This document shows, one piece after another, positions 17,363 to 26,131 of a stretch of DNA of 64,000 nucleotides. Every line of letters begins with the position of its first letter. The stretch's first letter is position 1. The DNA is from Roseicella aerolata (lineage in GTDB: Bacteria; Pseudomonadota; Alphaproteobacteria; Acetobacterales; Acetobacteraceae), in NCBI RefSeq assembly GCF_020523605.1, contig NZ_JAJAQI010000008.1:90964-154963 (forward strand), in the 5' to 3' direction. The position numbers were made by a program, and so were the translations under genes. Under the pieces are notes generated by a model. It saw only the letters and a program-made list of their open reading frames with translations. It was not told the DNA's origin and did no database searches.

Positions 17363-18352
17363 ATGCTCACCCGCCGCCTCCTCGCCGGCAGCGCCCTGGC
17401 CGCGCCGCTTGCCCTGCCCTTCCTCCGCACGGCGCGGGCGCAGCAGAGCATCGAATGGGTGGCGGGCTCGCTCGGCGGCGGCTGGTACACCATGGCGGCC
17501 GGCCTTTCCGCCCTGATCAAGGACGAGAACCCGGAGATCCAGATCCGCGTCGTCCCCGGCGGCGGCCTGGCCAATTCCACCCGCGTCAACCGCAACCAGT
17601 CGCCCATGGGCTGGGGCATCGACACCTTCGCCGCCGCCGCCCGCCGCGGCGAGGAACCCTATTCCGAGAAGCACGAGGCGCTGCGCTGCCTCGGCACCGG
17701 CTATTCCCCGACCGAGCACAATTTCCTCCGCCGCGCCGATGGCGGGCCGGAGGACATGAAGGCCATCCTGACGCAGAAGGGGCTGAGGATCGGCTGTCCG
17801 CAGCGCTCCTCGACCGACGAGATGACGCTGCAGCGGATCCTGCGCTTCTACGGCACCAGCCCGGAGAAGATCCGTGCCGAGGGCGGCCGCTACCTGAACG
17901 GCAGCTATGCCGATATCAGCGCCGCCTATGCCGATGGGCAGGTGGACTATCTCTACGCCGCGCTGGCCAAGCCGGCGGCGGTGCTGACCGAGATCGCCCA
18001 GGGCCGCCGCGCCAGCCGGCTGGTCGAATTCCCGGCGGACCTGCGACGGCACCTGATCGACCAGTACGCCTATGCCGAGGGCGTCATCCCCGCCGGCACC
18101 TATCCCGGGCTGCAGGGCGGGGAGGTGCCGGTCACCACCATGGACAGCGTCATCCTGGTGCATGAGAGCCTGCCGGAGGAGGTGGCCACCAAGGTCACCC
18201 GCACGCTGATCCGCAACAAGGGCCAGCGGCTGGTCACCATCCATGCCAGCATGGGCGCCTGGGATCCCGCGACCTCCTGGAAGTATCAGGGCGTGCCGCT
18301 GCATCCGGGCGCGGCGAAGGCCTTCCGGGAAGCCGGCGTGATGCCGGCCTGA
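17363..18352 (+). CDS. TAXI family TRAP transporter solute-binding subunit
   Basis: This 329-residue periplasmic binding protein starts MLTRRLLAGSALAAPLALPF and has a cleavable signal ending in ARAQ. The mature protein opens with IEWVAGSLGGGWYTMAAGLSALIKD, the TAXI family motif for the ligand pocket, and continues IQIRVVPGGGLANSTRVN. It works with the fused permease encoded just downstream to import a solute with a sodium or proton gradient. ATG 17363 follows GGGAGACC by a few bases. A GC-rich hairpin follows the gene, so the binding protein is probably made in excess over the permease. Confidence 0.9.
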   Translation: MLTRRLLAGSALAAPLALPFLRTARAQQSIEWVAGSLGGGWYTMAAGLSALIKDENPEIQIRVVPGGGLANSTRVNRNQSPMGWGIDTFAAAARRGEEPYSEKHEALRCLGTGYSPTEHNFLRRADGGPEDMKAILTQKGLRIGCPQRSSTDEMTLQRILRFYGTSPEKIRAEGGRYLNGSYADISAAYADGQVDYLYAALAKPAAVLTEIAQGRRASRLVEFPADLRRHLIDQYAYAEGVIPAGTYPGLQGGEVPVTTMDSVILVHESLPEEVATKVTRTLIRNKGQRLVTIHASMGAWDPATSWKYQGVPLHPGAAKAFREAGVMPA

Positions 18353-18356
18353 GGCG

Positions 18357-18382
18357 GCGGGGGCGGCGCCTGCCGCCCCCGC
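18357..18382 (+). terminator. Hairpin between TAXI binding protein and TRAP permease genes
   Basis: GCGGGGGCGGC pairs perfectly with GCCGCCCCCGC around a four-base loop directly after the stop codon. No T-run follows, so partial termination or message protection is more likely than full termination. Confidence 0.55.
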
Positions 18383-18398
18383 GCCCGTCGCCATTTTG

Positions 18399-18465
18399 CG
18401 GCGCAGGACCCAGCCATCGCCTGCGCGGCGCAAGACCAGCCGCCCTCCCGGCGGCGCAAGACCCA
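18399..18465 (+). repeat. Three short direct repeats in the TRAP permease leader
   Basis: GCGGCGCAGGACCCA, GCGGCGCAAGACCA and GCGGCGCAAGACCCA recur at spacings of about 25 and 27 bases in the interval before the permease gene. They could be regulator sites or remnants of local duplication. Confidence 0.5.
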
Positions 18466-18502
18466 CACGCGGCCCCGCGACCGACCGACTGCAGGACATC
18501 CG

Positions 18503-20449
18503 ATGCGCGACCTGGCCGTGCCCCTGAAACTCGCCCTGACGCTCTGGATGGCCGCCGCCGCTGCCATCCATCTCTATTTCGGGGGCTTCGGCTTCCCCGA
18601 ACCGATCACCATGCGGGGCTTCCACCTGCTGGTCTTCGTCCCGCCGCTCTTCCTGCTCTATCCCGCGCGCAGGGCCTCCCCGCGGCATCGCCCCAGCCTG
18701 TTCGACTGGCTCTGGGCCGCCGCCGCCGCCGCGCCGCATGCCTGGGTGATGGCGAACTGGGATGTCGTCTCCGACCGCATGGAATATGTGGATCCCTTCA
18801 CCCCCGGCATGGTGGTGCTCTCCATCCTGGCGATCGCGACATTGCTGGAGGCGACGCGCCGCGCGGTCGAGGTCGGCCTGGCCTGGATGGTCATCGCCAG
18901 CCTCGCCTACATGCAGTGGGGCCATCTGCTGCCGGGCGTGCTGAACTCGCGCGCCTTCACGCCGGAGGAGATCCTGGAGGCCTCCTGGCTGGTGCCGACC
19001 GCGGGCGGCGTCTATGGCCCGCTGACCGGCATCGTCGCCACCACCATCGCCGTCTTCATCATCTTCGGCGCCTTCATGCAGGGCAGCGGCACGGGGCGGC
19101 TGTTCGGCAATCTCGGCGCCGCCATCGCCGGCCGCTACACCGGCGGGCCGGCCAAGGTCGCGGTCATCACCTCCGGCCTCTTCGGCTCGATGAGCGGCTC
19201 CTCCGTCTCCAACGTCATCACCACCGGCGCCATCACCATCCCGCTGATGAAGCGCATCGGCTACCGCCCGGCGGTCGCGGGCGGCATCGAGACCGCCGCC
19301 TCGGTCGGCGGCGCGCTGATGCCGCCGGTGATGGGGGCGGCGGCCTTCGTGATGGCGGAGATCACCAACATCGCCTATGCGGAGATCCTCGTCGCCGCGG
19401 CGATCGGCGCTGTCCTCTACTACTTCGCCATCCTGGTCGCGGTGCATGTGGAGGCGAAGAAGGAGGGCATGGCGCCCATGCCGGCCGCCGACATCCCGCC
19501 CTGGCGGGAGGTGGCGCAGGACGCGCATCTGGTCATCCCGATCGCCGTGCTGGTCTGGCTGATGGCGGATCGCTGGTCCGGCAATTTCGCGGCCTTCTGC
19601 GCGACCCTCGCCATGGTCGGCATCGCCGTGCTGCGGCGGCGCACCCGCATGGGCTGGCGGGAGGTGCTGGAGAGCCTGGCGCAGGCCGGGCGCACCATGG
19701 CGCCGCTTGCCGTCTCCATCGCCGGCGCGGGCATCGTCGTCTCGGCCCTCACCGCGACCGGCATGGTCGTGGCGCTCGGCGGCATCATCAAGGACATCGC
19801 GGCGGGCAGCTTCCCGCTGCTGCTGGTGCTGCTGGCCGTCGCGGTGCTGGTGCTGGGCATGGGGCTGCCGACCACGCCGAGCTACATCATCGCCGCCGCC
19901 ATCGGCGTGCCGCAGATCCTCGACCTCGGCAGCCAGGCGCTCGGCCTCCCGCCGCAGGCGCTGCTGCTGCCGGCGCATCTCTTCATCTTCTACTTCGCGG
20001 TGCTGGCGGATGCCTCGCCGCCCGTCGCGGCGGCGGCCTTCGCGGCGGCGGCGATCGGCAAGGCCAGCCCGCTGGTCACCAGCCTGCATGCGACGCGGCT
20101 CGGCATCGCCGGCTTCACCGTGGGCTTCGCCTTCCTCTACGACCCCGGCATCATGATGCGCGGATCGCCCGGCGCCATCCTGCTGGCCACCGCGATCCAG
20201 GTGGTGGCGCTGACCGCGATCTGCGCGGCCTATGCAGGCTTCCTGCTGCGGCCGATGGGCCTCGTCGCGCGGCTGCTGCTGGCGGCGGCGGGGCTCTTCG
20301 CCGCCTTCTACCATGGGGTGCCTGACCTGCTGCGGCTGGCCGTCGGCGCCGCGGTGCTGCTGCTGCTCGCCGGGCTGCCCCTGCTGGCGGCGCGGCGCGC
20401 CGGCCGGCCGCGGACCGTGACCGGGGGGAAGACCCCGGGCCCTCCGTGA
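18503..20449 (+). CDS. TRAP transporter permease, fused small and large subunits (DctQM-type)
   Basis: This 648-residue inner-membrane protein is the fused permease typical of TAXI systems. About four N-terminal helices (the Q part) precede the large M domain with a dozen more. Strong family motifs are FGAFMQGSGTGRLFGNLGAAIAG, SGLFGSMSGSSVSNVITTGAITIPLMKRIGY, AASVGGALMPPVMGAAAFVMAE and VLVLGMGLPTTPSYIIAA. The SGSSVSN segment is the characteristic ion/solute site region. ATG 18503 is the natural start. The C-terminus ends in a few short hydrophobic segments and a Gly-Pro tail. Confidence 0.92.
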   Translation: MRDLAVPLKLALTLWMAAAAAIHLYFGGFGFPEPITMRGFHLLVFVPPLFLLYPARRASPRHRPSLFDWLWAAAAAAPHAWVMANWDVVSDRMEYVDPFTPGMVVLSILAIATLLEATRRAVEVGLAWMVIASLAYMQWGHLLPGVLNSRAFTPEEILEASWLVPTAGGVYGPLTGIVATTIAVFIIFGAFMQGSGTGRLFGNLGAAIAGRYTGGPAKVAVITSGLFGSMSGSSVSNVITTGAITIPLMKRIGYRPAVAGGIETAASVGGALMPPVMGAAAFVMAEITNIAYAEILVAAAIGAVLYYFAILVAVHVEAKKEGMAPMPAADIPPWREVAQDAHLVIPIAVLVWLMADRWSGNFAAFCATLAMVGIAVLRRRTRMGWREVLESLAQAGRTMAPLAVSIAGAGIVVSALTATGMVVALGGIIKDIAAGSFPLLLVLLAVAVLVLGMGLPTTPSYIIAAAIGVPQILDLGSQALGLPPQALLLPAHLFIFYFAVLADASPPVAAAAFAAAAIGKASPLVTSLHATRLGIAGFTVGFAFLYDPGIMMRGSPGAILLATAIQVVALTAICAAYAGFLLRPMGLVARLLLAAAGLFAAFYHGVPDLLRLAVGAAVLLLLAGLPLLAARRAGRPRTVTGGKTPGPP

Positions 20450-20504
20450 TCCCGCCGGCCGGGTCCGGAGGCGGCCTCAGTCCCGGCCCGTTGAGTCCTC
20501 ACCT

Positions 20505-20694
20505 GCGGCCGGCGTCAGCCGGCCGAGGCCGCGGATGCGGCCCGCCGCCTGTGCGGCGCAGCCAAGGCCCGGAGGGCCGCCGGCGCCTGAGGATGATATG
20601 CGGCCGGCGTCAGCCGGCCGAGGCCGCGGATGCGGCCCGCCACCTGTGCGGTGCCGCCAAGGCCCGGAGGGCCGCCGGCGTCCGAGGATGACAT
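20505..20694. repeat. Two tandem copies of a 95-bp unit
   Basis: The unit starting GCGGCCGGCGTCAGCCGGCC at 20505 is repeated from 20600 with period 95 and only a handful of differences (for example CCGCC versus CCACC, GCAGCC versus GCCGCC). It contains GCCGGCnnnAGCCGGC dyads. It lies between the TRAP permease gene and epmB, whose ends converge, and no convincing gene lies there. Confidence 0.85.
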
Positions 20695-20719
20695 ACCCCG
20701 GCATGCCATGGACCCGGCC

Positions 20720-21733
20720 TCAGCCGGCGGGCGGGTATTCCGGACCGAGCGGCACCTTGCCGCCGCCCGCCGGCCGTTCCTGCACATAGGTCGGCCAGGC
20801 GAGGCCGGTGACGCGGCCGCGCAAGCGGCGCAGCAGGGCGCGGCCCTCCTCGACCGGCACGGCGAAGCGGGCGGTGCCCGGGGCGGGGTCGAGCTGATGC
20901 AGGTAATAGGGCTTCACCCGGGCCCGCAGCATGGCGCGGAACAGGTCTTCCAGCGCCCCGGCGGAATCGTTCACGCCGCGCAGCAGAACGCTCTGGCCCA
21001 GCAGCACCACGCCGGCGCGGACGAGGCGCCCCAGCGCCCCGATGGCCGCCGGGGTGAATTCCCGCGCATGGTTGGCATGGACGCAGAGATAGAGCGGCTT
21101 CCCGGCCTCCAGCGCCGCCGCCAGCGCTTCGCTCACCAGGCCCGGCGCCGCGACCGGCACGCGGGAATGGATGCGCAGCAACTCGATATGCGGCAGGGCG
21201 GCCAGCCGGCCGAGGATCTCCCCCAGCCGCCGGGGGGAGAGCATCAGCGGGTCGCCGCCGGTCAGGATCGCCTCCCGCACCTCGGGCGTGCGGGCGAACC
21301 AGGCGAGGGCATCCTCCAGCTCCGCCTCGGTCAGCAGCCCGCCATCCGGCCCCACCGCCTCCCGCCGGAAGCAGAAGCGGCAATAGACCGGGCAGGCGAG
21401 CAGGGGTTTCAGCAGGGCACGGTCGGGGTAGCGGTGCACCACGCCCTTGACCGGGGTGAAGGGGGCGTCCGCGGTAGGGTCTTCCAGCTCATGCGGCGCG
21501 GTGACCAGTTCCGCCGCATCGGGGATGTACTGCCGGGCGATCGGGTCGGCGGGATCGGCCGGGTCGATCAGGGCGGCGACGGCAGGCGTGACGGCGATGC
21601 TGTAGCGTTCCGCGACCGCCGCCGCCCCCGCCAGCGCCCCGGCGGGCAGCAGGCCGGCGGCGTGCAGGGCCTCGGGCGTCCTGAGGGTCCGGGCGGGGCG
21701 GGGCGGGGTGCCGTCGGGCATGGTCCGCGGCAT
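20720..21733 (-). CDS. epmB: EF-P beta-lysylation enzyme / lysine 2,3-aminomutase family radical SAM protein
   Basis: This 337-residue radical SAM enzyme converts alpha-lysine to (R)-beta-lysine for elongation factor P modification. The cluster motif CPVYCRFCF places Cys114, Cys118 and Cys121 as [4Fe-4S] ligands. AILTGGDPLMLSPRRL and LRIHSRVP are typical of KamA/EpmB. GGGKVPLGPEYPP near the C-terminus carries the PLP-binding Lys. Length matches EpmB rather than the longer catabolic KamA. It is divergent from epmA, which supports the EpmB call. Start 21733 gives MPRTMPDG; 21721 is an alternative. Confidence 0.87.
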   Translation of the reverse strand: MPRTMPDGTPPRPARTLRTPEALHAAGLLPAGALAGAAAVAERYSIAVTPAVAALIDPADPADPIARQYIPDAAELVTAPHELEDPTADAPFTPVKGVVHRYPDRALLKPLLACPVYCRFCFRREAVGPDGGLLTEAELEDALAWFARTPEVREAILTGGDPLMLSPRRLGEILGRLAALPHIELLRIHSRVPVAAPGLVSEALAAALEAGKPLYLCVHANHAREFTPAAIGALGRLVRAGVVLLGQSVLLRGVNDSAGALEDLFRAMLRARVKPYYLHQLDPAPGTARFAVPVEEGRALLRRLRGRVTGLAWPTYVQERPAGGGKVPLGPEYPPAG

Positions 21734-21855
21734 ATAGGGCAAGGGGGGCGGGGCTGGAACGCCGGGCGGCCCGCTGTCGGCGCACCCCACCCTCCCGCGC
21801 CCCGCGGGGGAAGGGCCGTGCGGCGCGCCGCATTCCATGCGACGAGAGGCCCGCG

Positions 21856-22899
21856 ATGACGACCACCCCGACCTGGCACCCCGAGAGCCTCGCCGCCCGG
21901 CTGCCCTTCCTCCGCCGCCGCGCCGAACTCACCGCCGCGACCCGCGCCTTCTTCCAGGGCCGCGGCTATCAGGAGGTGGAGACGCCCTGCCTGGTCCCGG
22001 TGCCCGGCATGGAGGTGCATCTGCACGCCTTCCGCAGCGAATACCTCCCGCATCTCGGCGTCGGGGCGCGGCGGACGCTCTGGCTGCGGACCTCGCCGGA
22101 ACTCGCCCTGAAGCGGCTGCTGGTGGCCGGGGCCGGCCCGGTCTTCGAGCTGGCGCGGGTCTGGCGGAACGGCGAGGCGAGCCCGCGCCACGCCCCGGAA
22201 TTCACCATGCTGGAATGGTACCGCCCCGGCCTCGGCCTTGATGGGCTGATGGAGGAGACGGAGGCGTATCTGCGCGCGGTCTGCCCGCCCGCCGTCAGCC
22301 ATGCCGGCGTCACCACGGACCTGACGCGGCGCTTCGAGCGGCTCACCATGGCGGAAGCTTTTTCCAGGTGGTGCGACGGCCTCGACCTGCTGGCGACGGT
22401 GACGCCGGAGGGCCAGGGCGATGCCGGGGCGCTCCGCGCCGCCGCCGCCGCTATCGGCATCCCGCCGCGCGAGGGGGAGGGATGGGAGGACCTGTTCTTC
22501 CGCCTGCTGCTGGAACGGGTGGAGCCCCGCATCGGCCGCGACCGCGCCACCTTCCTCACCCACTGGCCGGCGCCGCAGGCGGCGCTCGCCCGCCGCGACC
22601 CGGCCGAGCCGCGCGCCGCGCTGCGCTTCGAGCTCTTCGCCGCGGGGATCGAGCTGGCCAATGCCTTCGACGAGCTCACCGACCCGGCCGAGCAGCGCGC
22701 CCGCTTCGCGGCGGATGCCGCCGAGCGCCGCGCCCGCTACGGCGGGGAGGGCTGGGAGGTGGACGAGGAGTTCCTCTCAGCGCTCGAGCACGGGATGCCG
22801 GAGGGCAGCGGCATCGCGCTGGGCTTCGACCGGCTGGCCATGCTGGCCGCCGGTGCCCGGTCGATCAGCGACGTGCTCTGGCTGCCCTTCGTCCCGTGA
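21856..22899 (+). CDS. epmA: EF-P--(R)-beta-lysine ligase EpmA (GenX/PoxA)
   Basis: This 347-residue class II lysyl-tRNA-synthetase paralogue lacks the anticodon-binding domain and attaches beta-lysine to elongation factor P. It begins almost directly in motif 1 (RAELTAATRAFFQGRGYQEVETPCLVP). Motif 2 is FELARVWRNGEASPRHAPEFTMLEWYR and motif 3 is GSGIALGFDRLAMLAAG. MEVHLHAF is typical of EpmA. The epmB gene is divergent 122 bases away. No efp gene is in the window. The 3' end overlaps the convergent VKOR-like gene by 35 bases. Confidence 0.93.
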   Translation: MTTTPTWHPESLAARLPFLRRRAELTAATRAFFQGRGYQEVETPCLVPVPGMEVHLHAFRSEYLPHLGVGARRTLWLRTSPELALKRLLVAGAGPVFELARVWRNGEASPRHAPEFTMLEWYRPGLGLDGLMEETEAYLRAVCPPAVSHAGVTTDLTRRFERLTMAEAFSRWCDGLDLLATVTPEGQGDAGALRAAAAAIGIPPREGEGWEDLFFRLLLERVEPRIGRDRATFLTHWPAPQAALARRDPAEPRAALRFELFAAGIELANAFDELTDPAEQRARFAADAAERRARYGGEGWEVDEEFLSALEHGMPEGSGIALGFDRLAMLAAGARSISDVLWLPFVP

Positions 22900-23392
22900 G
22901 GCTGCCCAGCGCCCGCCCCGCCTCGGGCAGCGACAGCGCGAAGCTGGCCAGCGAGACGAGGGTCGCCGCCTGGCAATAGGCGCAGAAGGCCCGGTTCTCC
23001 GCCCATTCCTCCTGCGCGAGCTTCAGGCAGGTGGCGCTGTCATAGGCCGTCTTGGCGGCGAGGGCGAGCGGCAGGGCCGGATTGCGCCGCGCCCGGTCCG
23101 CCGCGCCCGCCATGGCAAGCGCGGCCGTGACCCCGTATGTCAACAGCATCAGCCCGGCATCCGGCATCTGCAGCCGGCTGTGGCCGTAGTCGGACGCATC
23201 CACGCGGCTGGAGTCGAAGGGCCCGACCGGCGGGTCCGGCAGCCGCCGCAGCAGCCCCATCTGAAACAGGCCGACGATCTGCGCCGCCAGCGTCCCGATC
23301 AGGGAGAGGCCGAAGATCCAGCGCCGCCGGCGCAGGTCCGGCGTGGAGGCGGTGCGCAGCTCGCGCGAGAGCTGCCGGGCCGGTATCGCCAT
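22865..23392 (-). CDS. Vitamin K epoxide reductase (VKOR)-like membrane protein
   Basis: This 175-residue protein has about four hydrophobic segments (RWIFGLSLIGTLAAQIVGLFQMG; GLMLLTYGVTAALAMAG; LPLALAAKTAYDSA; AATLVSLASFALSL). A CxxC pair, Cys137 and Cys140 in ENRAFCAYCQ, sits at the membrane face, with Cys122 before it. This is the layout of compact bacterial VKOR-family proteins that reoxidise thiol oxidases through quinone. ATG 23392 has a GGTGAGG ribosome site; a GTG at 23407 overlapping the upstream stop is an alternative. The outer-loop Cys pair of classic VKOR is not seen, so function may differ. Confidence 0.6.
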   Translation of the reverse strand: MAIPARQLSRELRTASTPDLRRRRWIFGLSLIGTLAAQIVGLFQMGLLRRLPDPPVGPFDSSRVDASDYGHSRLQMPDAGLMLLTYGVTAALAMAGAADRARRNPALPLALAAKTAYDSATCLKLAQEEWAENRAFCAYCQAATLVSLASFALSLPEAGRALGSLTGRRAARARR

Positions 23393-23403
23393 GCCGCCGG
23401 TCC

Positions 23404-23856
23404 TCACCGGCGGTTGGTATCGGCGCCGGCGGCGGTCTGCCCCCGCTGGTCCGAACGGTTGCCGGTGACCGAGCCGGACTGGCCCTGCTCTCGCTGGCCC
23501 TTCGGCCCGCCATGCGCATGGGCGCGGCTGCCATGCGGCGCGCCCTCATCCGGCACGCCGAACTCCGCCGGGCCGTTGGGGTCGAGCGCGACACGGCGCT
23601 GCACCTCGTCCTCGTCCAGCACCGCCTCCTCGGCCTGGGCCGCGGGCACGGAGAGGCGCACCTGGCCGCCATCCAGCCCGGCCAGCAGCGTCTGCGGGAT
23701 CCAGCGGTGGCGGCCGCCGGCATCGGCATCGGAGCGGGTCAGCCTGATGTAGTCGCCATCAATGCCGTCCACCGTGCCGACATGGCGGCCGTCGCTGCCG
23801 ATGACCGGCATGTGGTGCTGGATCTCGCCGCGCCCGGCCCGTTCCGCGTTGACCAT
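23404..23856 (-). CDS. DUF2171 domain protein
   Basis: This 150-residue soluble protein starts with the DUF2171 (PRC-barrel-like) region: IQHHMPVIGSDGRHVGTVDGIDGDYIRLTRSD and RHRWIPQTLLAGLDGGQVRLSVPAAQAEEAVL. The second half is hydrophilic, Gly- and Gln-rich and probably disordered. Such proteins are common in stress-related gene groups of alphaproteobacteria, but no reaction is known. It lies upstream of the VKOR-like gene with overlapping or adjacent ends, so they are likely cotranscribed. Confidence 0.75.
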   Translation of the reverse strand: MVNAERAGRGEIQHHMPVIGSDGRHVGTVDGIDGDYIRLTRSDADAGGRHRWIPQTLLAGLDGGQVRLSVPAAQAEEAVLDEDEVQRRVALDPNGPAEFGVPDEGAPHGSRAHAHGGPKGQREQGQSGSVTGNRSDQRGQTAAGADTNRR

Positions 23857-23904
23857 GCTCGCCTCCTGGCTGTGGCGGGCAGAACGGCGGGGCGGCGGCG
23901 GGGT

Positions 23905-24636
23905 TCAGGCGCTCGCGGCGGCCTCCGCGGCCCGCAGCACCGCCAGCATCGCCGGCGCCTGCTCCCGCGGCAGGAAGTAGAAGACGAAGACATAGGGGTC
24001 CGAGGCCTCGAACACCGCCGGGTTCGGGCTGGCGCGCTGCATGGCCGCGCGGTCGAAGGAGGCCATGGGCCGCCAGTCGCCCCAGAACTCCCAGAAGGCA
24101 TCGTAGCCGAGGGCGTCCAGATAGGCCGGGACCGCCCAGGTGGAGCCGGGGCGGTGCCGCTCCTCGATCTCGATCGAGAGGATGGGGCGGCAGCGCAGCA
24201 GGGTCTCGCGCGCCCCGCGCAGCACCTCGTACTCCGCCCCCTCGGCATCCAGCTTCACGGCCGTCAGTTCCGTAAGGCCGAGGCCGTCCAGCCGACGGAG
24301 CGGGACGGTGTGGCGCTGCTCCGTCACGCGGGCATCGAGCCCGGCATAGCCCTTGGCGGTGCTCGCCCATTGCTCCTGCGGCACGCCCTCCAGCACCGGC
24401 AGGGTCAGGGTGATCTCGCCCTCGGCATCGCCCAGCGCCTCCGGCCGCAGGGTGACATTGGGCAGGCCGCCGGCCGCGGCCCGGAGGCGCGCGAAGGCGG
24501 CCGGCAGCGGCTCGAAGGCGAGCACCCGGCTGCCGGGCAGGGCGGCGAAGGGCAGGGTGAAGGCGCCGTCATGGGCGCCGACATCCAGCAGCGTGCCCGG
24601 GCGGTACAGGGTCCGGTGGAAGCCGAGTTCGTCCAT
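23905..24636 (-). CDS. FkbM family SAM-dependent methyltransferase
   Basis: This 243-residue methyltransferase shows the SAM motif GTLLDVGAHDGAFTLPFAAL near residues 15-33, then VLAFEPLPAAFARLRA, NVTLRPEALGDAEGEI, AVKLDAEGAEYEVLRGA and LSIEIEERH, the ordered FkbM motifs. Family members O-methylate sugars or natural products. ATG 24636 was chosen because the fold begins immediately after it; upstream codons read as low-complexity Arg/Gly sequence. The gene stands alone, with 262 bases of apparently noncoding DNA upstream. Confidence 0.85.
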   Translation of the reverse strand: MDELGFHRTLYRPGTLLDVGAHDGAFTLPFAALPGSRVLAFEPLPAAFARLRAAAGGLPNVTLRPEALGDAEGEITLTLPVLEGVPQEQWASTAKGYAGLDARVTEQRHTVPLRRLDGLGLTELTAVKLDAEGAEYEVLRGARETLLRCRPILSIEIEERHRPGSTWAVPAYLDALGYDAFWEFWGDWRPMASFDRAAMQRASPNPAVFEASDPYVFVFYFLPREQAPAMLAVLRAAEAAASA

Positions 24637-24898
24637 GTCCCTGCCGCTCCCTGGCCGTTGCCGCGCCGGCACGCTGCCGCCCGCGGAGCGTCCTGTCCAG
24701 GCGGCACGGGGCGGGGCGGCGGTCCGGCCGCGGGGCTGGCGGCCCCGGCGACCGCGCGCGGACGGTCGGCGTCCCGGCCCCGGGCGGCCCGAGCCGGCGC
24801 CGCGAGCGGTCACGCCCGCGCCAGCGCCCTGGCCGCCGAATGAACCCCGGCGGGGCAGGGGCCTTCCCCAGGCCAAGGCCCGATCAAGGACAAAGCAC
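24637..24898. other. Intergenic stretch, no gene seen
   Basis: This lies between the divergent FkbM gene and the broken DUF305 gene. It is GC-rich with no convincing frame, hairpin or promoter match. Confidence 0.4.
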
Positions 24899-25069
24899 AT
24901 GCCGGGAGCCTCCGCGCCGGACCGGCGCGCCACATGGCGCGCGGCCCTGCTGATGGGCGTCATCGTCAGCACCTATTCGACCCTGCTCAGCCAGTTCACT
25001 GCGGCCCGCATCGGGCGCGACGCCCTGGCCGACTGGATGGTGGTCGCGGCGATCCCGCTGCGCGACTGA
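24899..25069 (+). pseudogene. 5' part of the DUF305 membrane gene, cut off by an in-frame TGA
   Basis: ATG 24899 opens 56 codons containing a membrane helix (RAALLMGVIVSTYSTLLSQF), ending WMVVAAIPLRD then TGA at 25067-25069. The same frame continues without another stop as [20 protein letters not shown] into the DUF305 gene. Reading the TGA as TGG would give a continuous 403-residue protein, so this looks like a nonsense mutation or a sequencing error. Confidence 0.7.
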
Positions 25070-25096
25070 GCGATCCAGGCAGAGCCCGACTGGGGC

Positions 25097-26110
25097 GTGA
25101 TCCTGGCCGGCATCCTCTTCCACCAATGGGCCGATTTCTCCTGGGCCGTCATCTTCTTCGGCCTGCTGCAGCGCTGGACCGCGCAGCTCAGGCCCCGGAC
25201 CCTCGCGCTGATCGCGGTGCCCTGGGCGCTCTTCACCTCGGGCACCGAATGGCTGCTGCTGGTGCCGGTGCTGCCCTTCGCGCAGCCCATCTTCACGCTG
25301 AGCCAGCCCTACTGGATCGGCGCGCTGGTGCATGTCAGCGCCGCCGCGCTCTACCCGCTCTTTCCCTATCTCCGGGACTGGATGGCGAATCGGCGCCCCT
25401 CGCCGCATCGCCGCGTCGCGGCGGGCTGGGCGGGCGGGGCGATGGTGGTCGCGGCGGGGCTCGGGCTGCTCGCCTTCCTGGGCACGCAGGACCGCGAATG
25501 GCCGCCGCATCCCGGACGGAACGTCGAATTCGACCAGGCCTATATGCGCCGCATGGCGGCGCATCATGCGCAGGGGATCGAGCTCGGCCTGATCGCGGTG
25601 GAGCGCGCGGAGGACCCGCATCTGCGCGCGCTCGCCCGGCTGATCGTCGCCAACCAGAAGGGCGAGACCGAGATCTTCGCGAACTGGTGGCGGAGCTGGT
25701 TCGAGGGCGCGCTGCCGCAGGCCACGCCCGAGGACCATGCGACCATGCCCGGCATGCTGCGGCCCGAGGATCTCGCGGAACTCGCGCAGCTGCCGGCCGG
25801 GAGCTTCGATGCGCGCTTCATCGCCCTCATGACCTTCCACCACCAGGGTGCGATCGCCATGGCCGACCAGGCGATCCGTGAGGCGGGCACGATCCGGCTG
25901 CGGCTGATGTCGCACGCCATCCGCCACGCCCAGCGCGGCGAGATCGAGCTGATGCAGGGCCGCGAGGGCTTCGGCGCCACGCGCGCGGCCATCGCCAACA
26001 TGCTGCGGCCGGCGGGCGAGGTCCTGGCCGATGGCGCGCTCGGCGCGGAACGGCCGCCGCGGGCGCTCTCCGGATTGCGGGAGGCACCGGCCGCCGGCCA
26101 TCTCCACTGA
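25097..26110 (+). CDS. DUF305 domain membrane protein (possibly a truncated allele)
   Basis: From GTG 25097 the frame encodes 337 residues. The first 125 contain about four hydrophobic helices ([87 protein letters not shown]). Residues about 144-310 are a DUF305 domain, a ferritin-like helical bundle with repeated His/Met pairs: [16 protein letters not shown] and [19 protein letters not shown]. These suggest metal (perhaps copper) binding at the cell surface. The conserved stretch continues upstream past the in-frame TGA, so this start is probably internal to the ancestral gene. Confidence 0.7.
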   Translation: MILAGILFHQWADFSWAVIFFGLLQRWTAQLRPRTLALIAVPWALFTSGTEWLLLVPVLPFAQPIFTLSQPYWIGALVHVSAAALYPLFPYLRDWMANRRPSPHRRVAAGWAGGAMVVAAGLGLLAFLGTQDREWPPHPGRNVEFDQAYMRRMAAHHAQGIELGLIAVERAEDPHLRALARLIVANQKGETEIFANWWRSWFEGALPQATPEDHATMPGMLRPEDLAELAQLPAGSFDARFIALMTFHHQGAIAMADQAIREAGTIRLRLMSHAIRHAQRGEIELMQGREGFGATRAAIANMLRPAGEVLADGALGAERPPRALSGLREAPAAGHLH

Positions 26111-26131
26111 CGGGGCGGCGAGGTGGCCGGC

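Noticed and set aside
17327..20314. A 995-codon open frame antisense to the TAXI-TRAP genes
   Set aside because: Low-complexity His/Gln/Arg composition with no domain, fully explained by the opposite-strand transporter genes.
24637..24972. An N-terminal extension of the FkbM methyltransferase to ATG 24972
   Set aside because: The extra 112 codons read as Arg/Gly-rich low-complexity sequence, and the fold begins right after ATG 24636.
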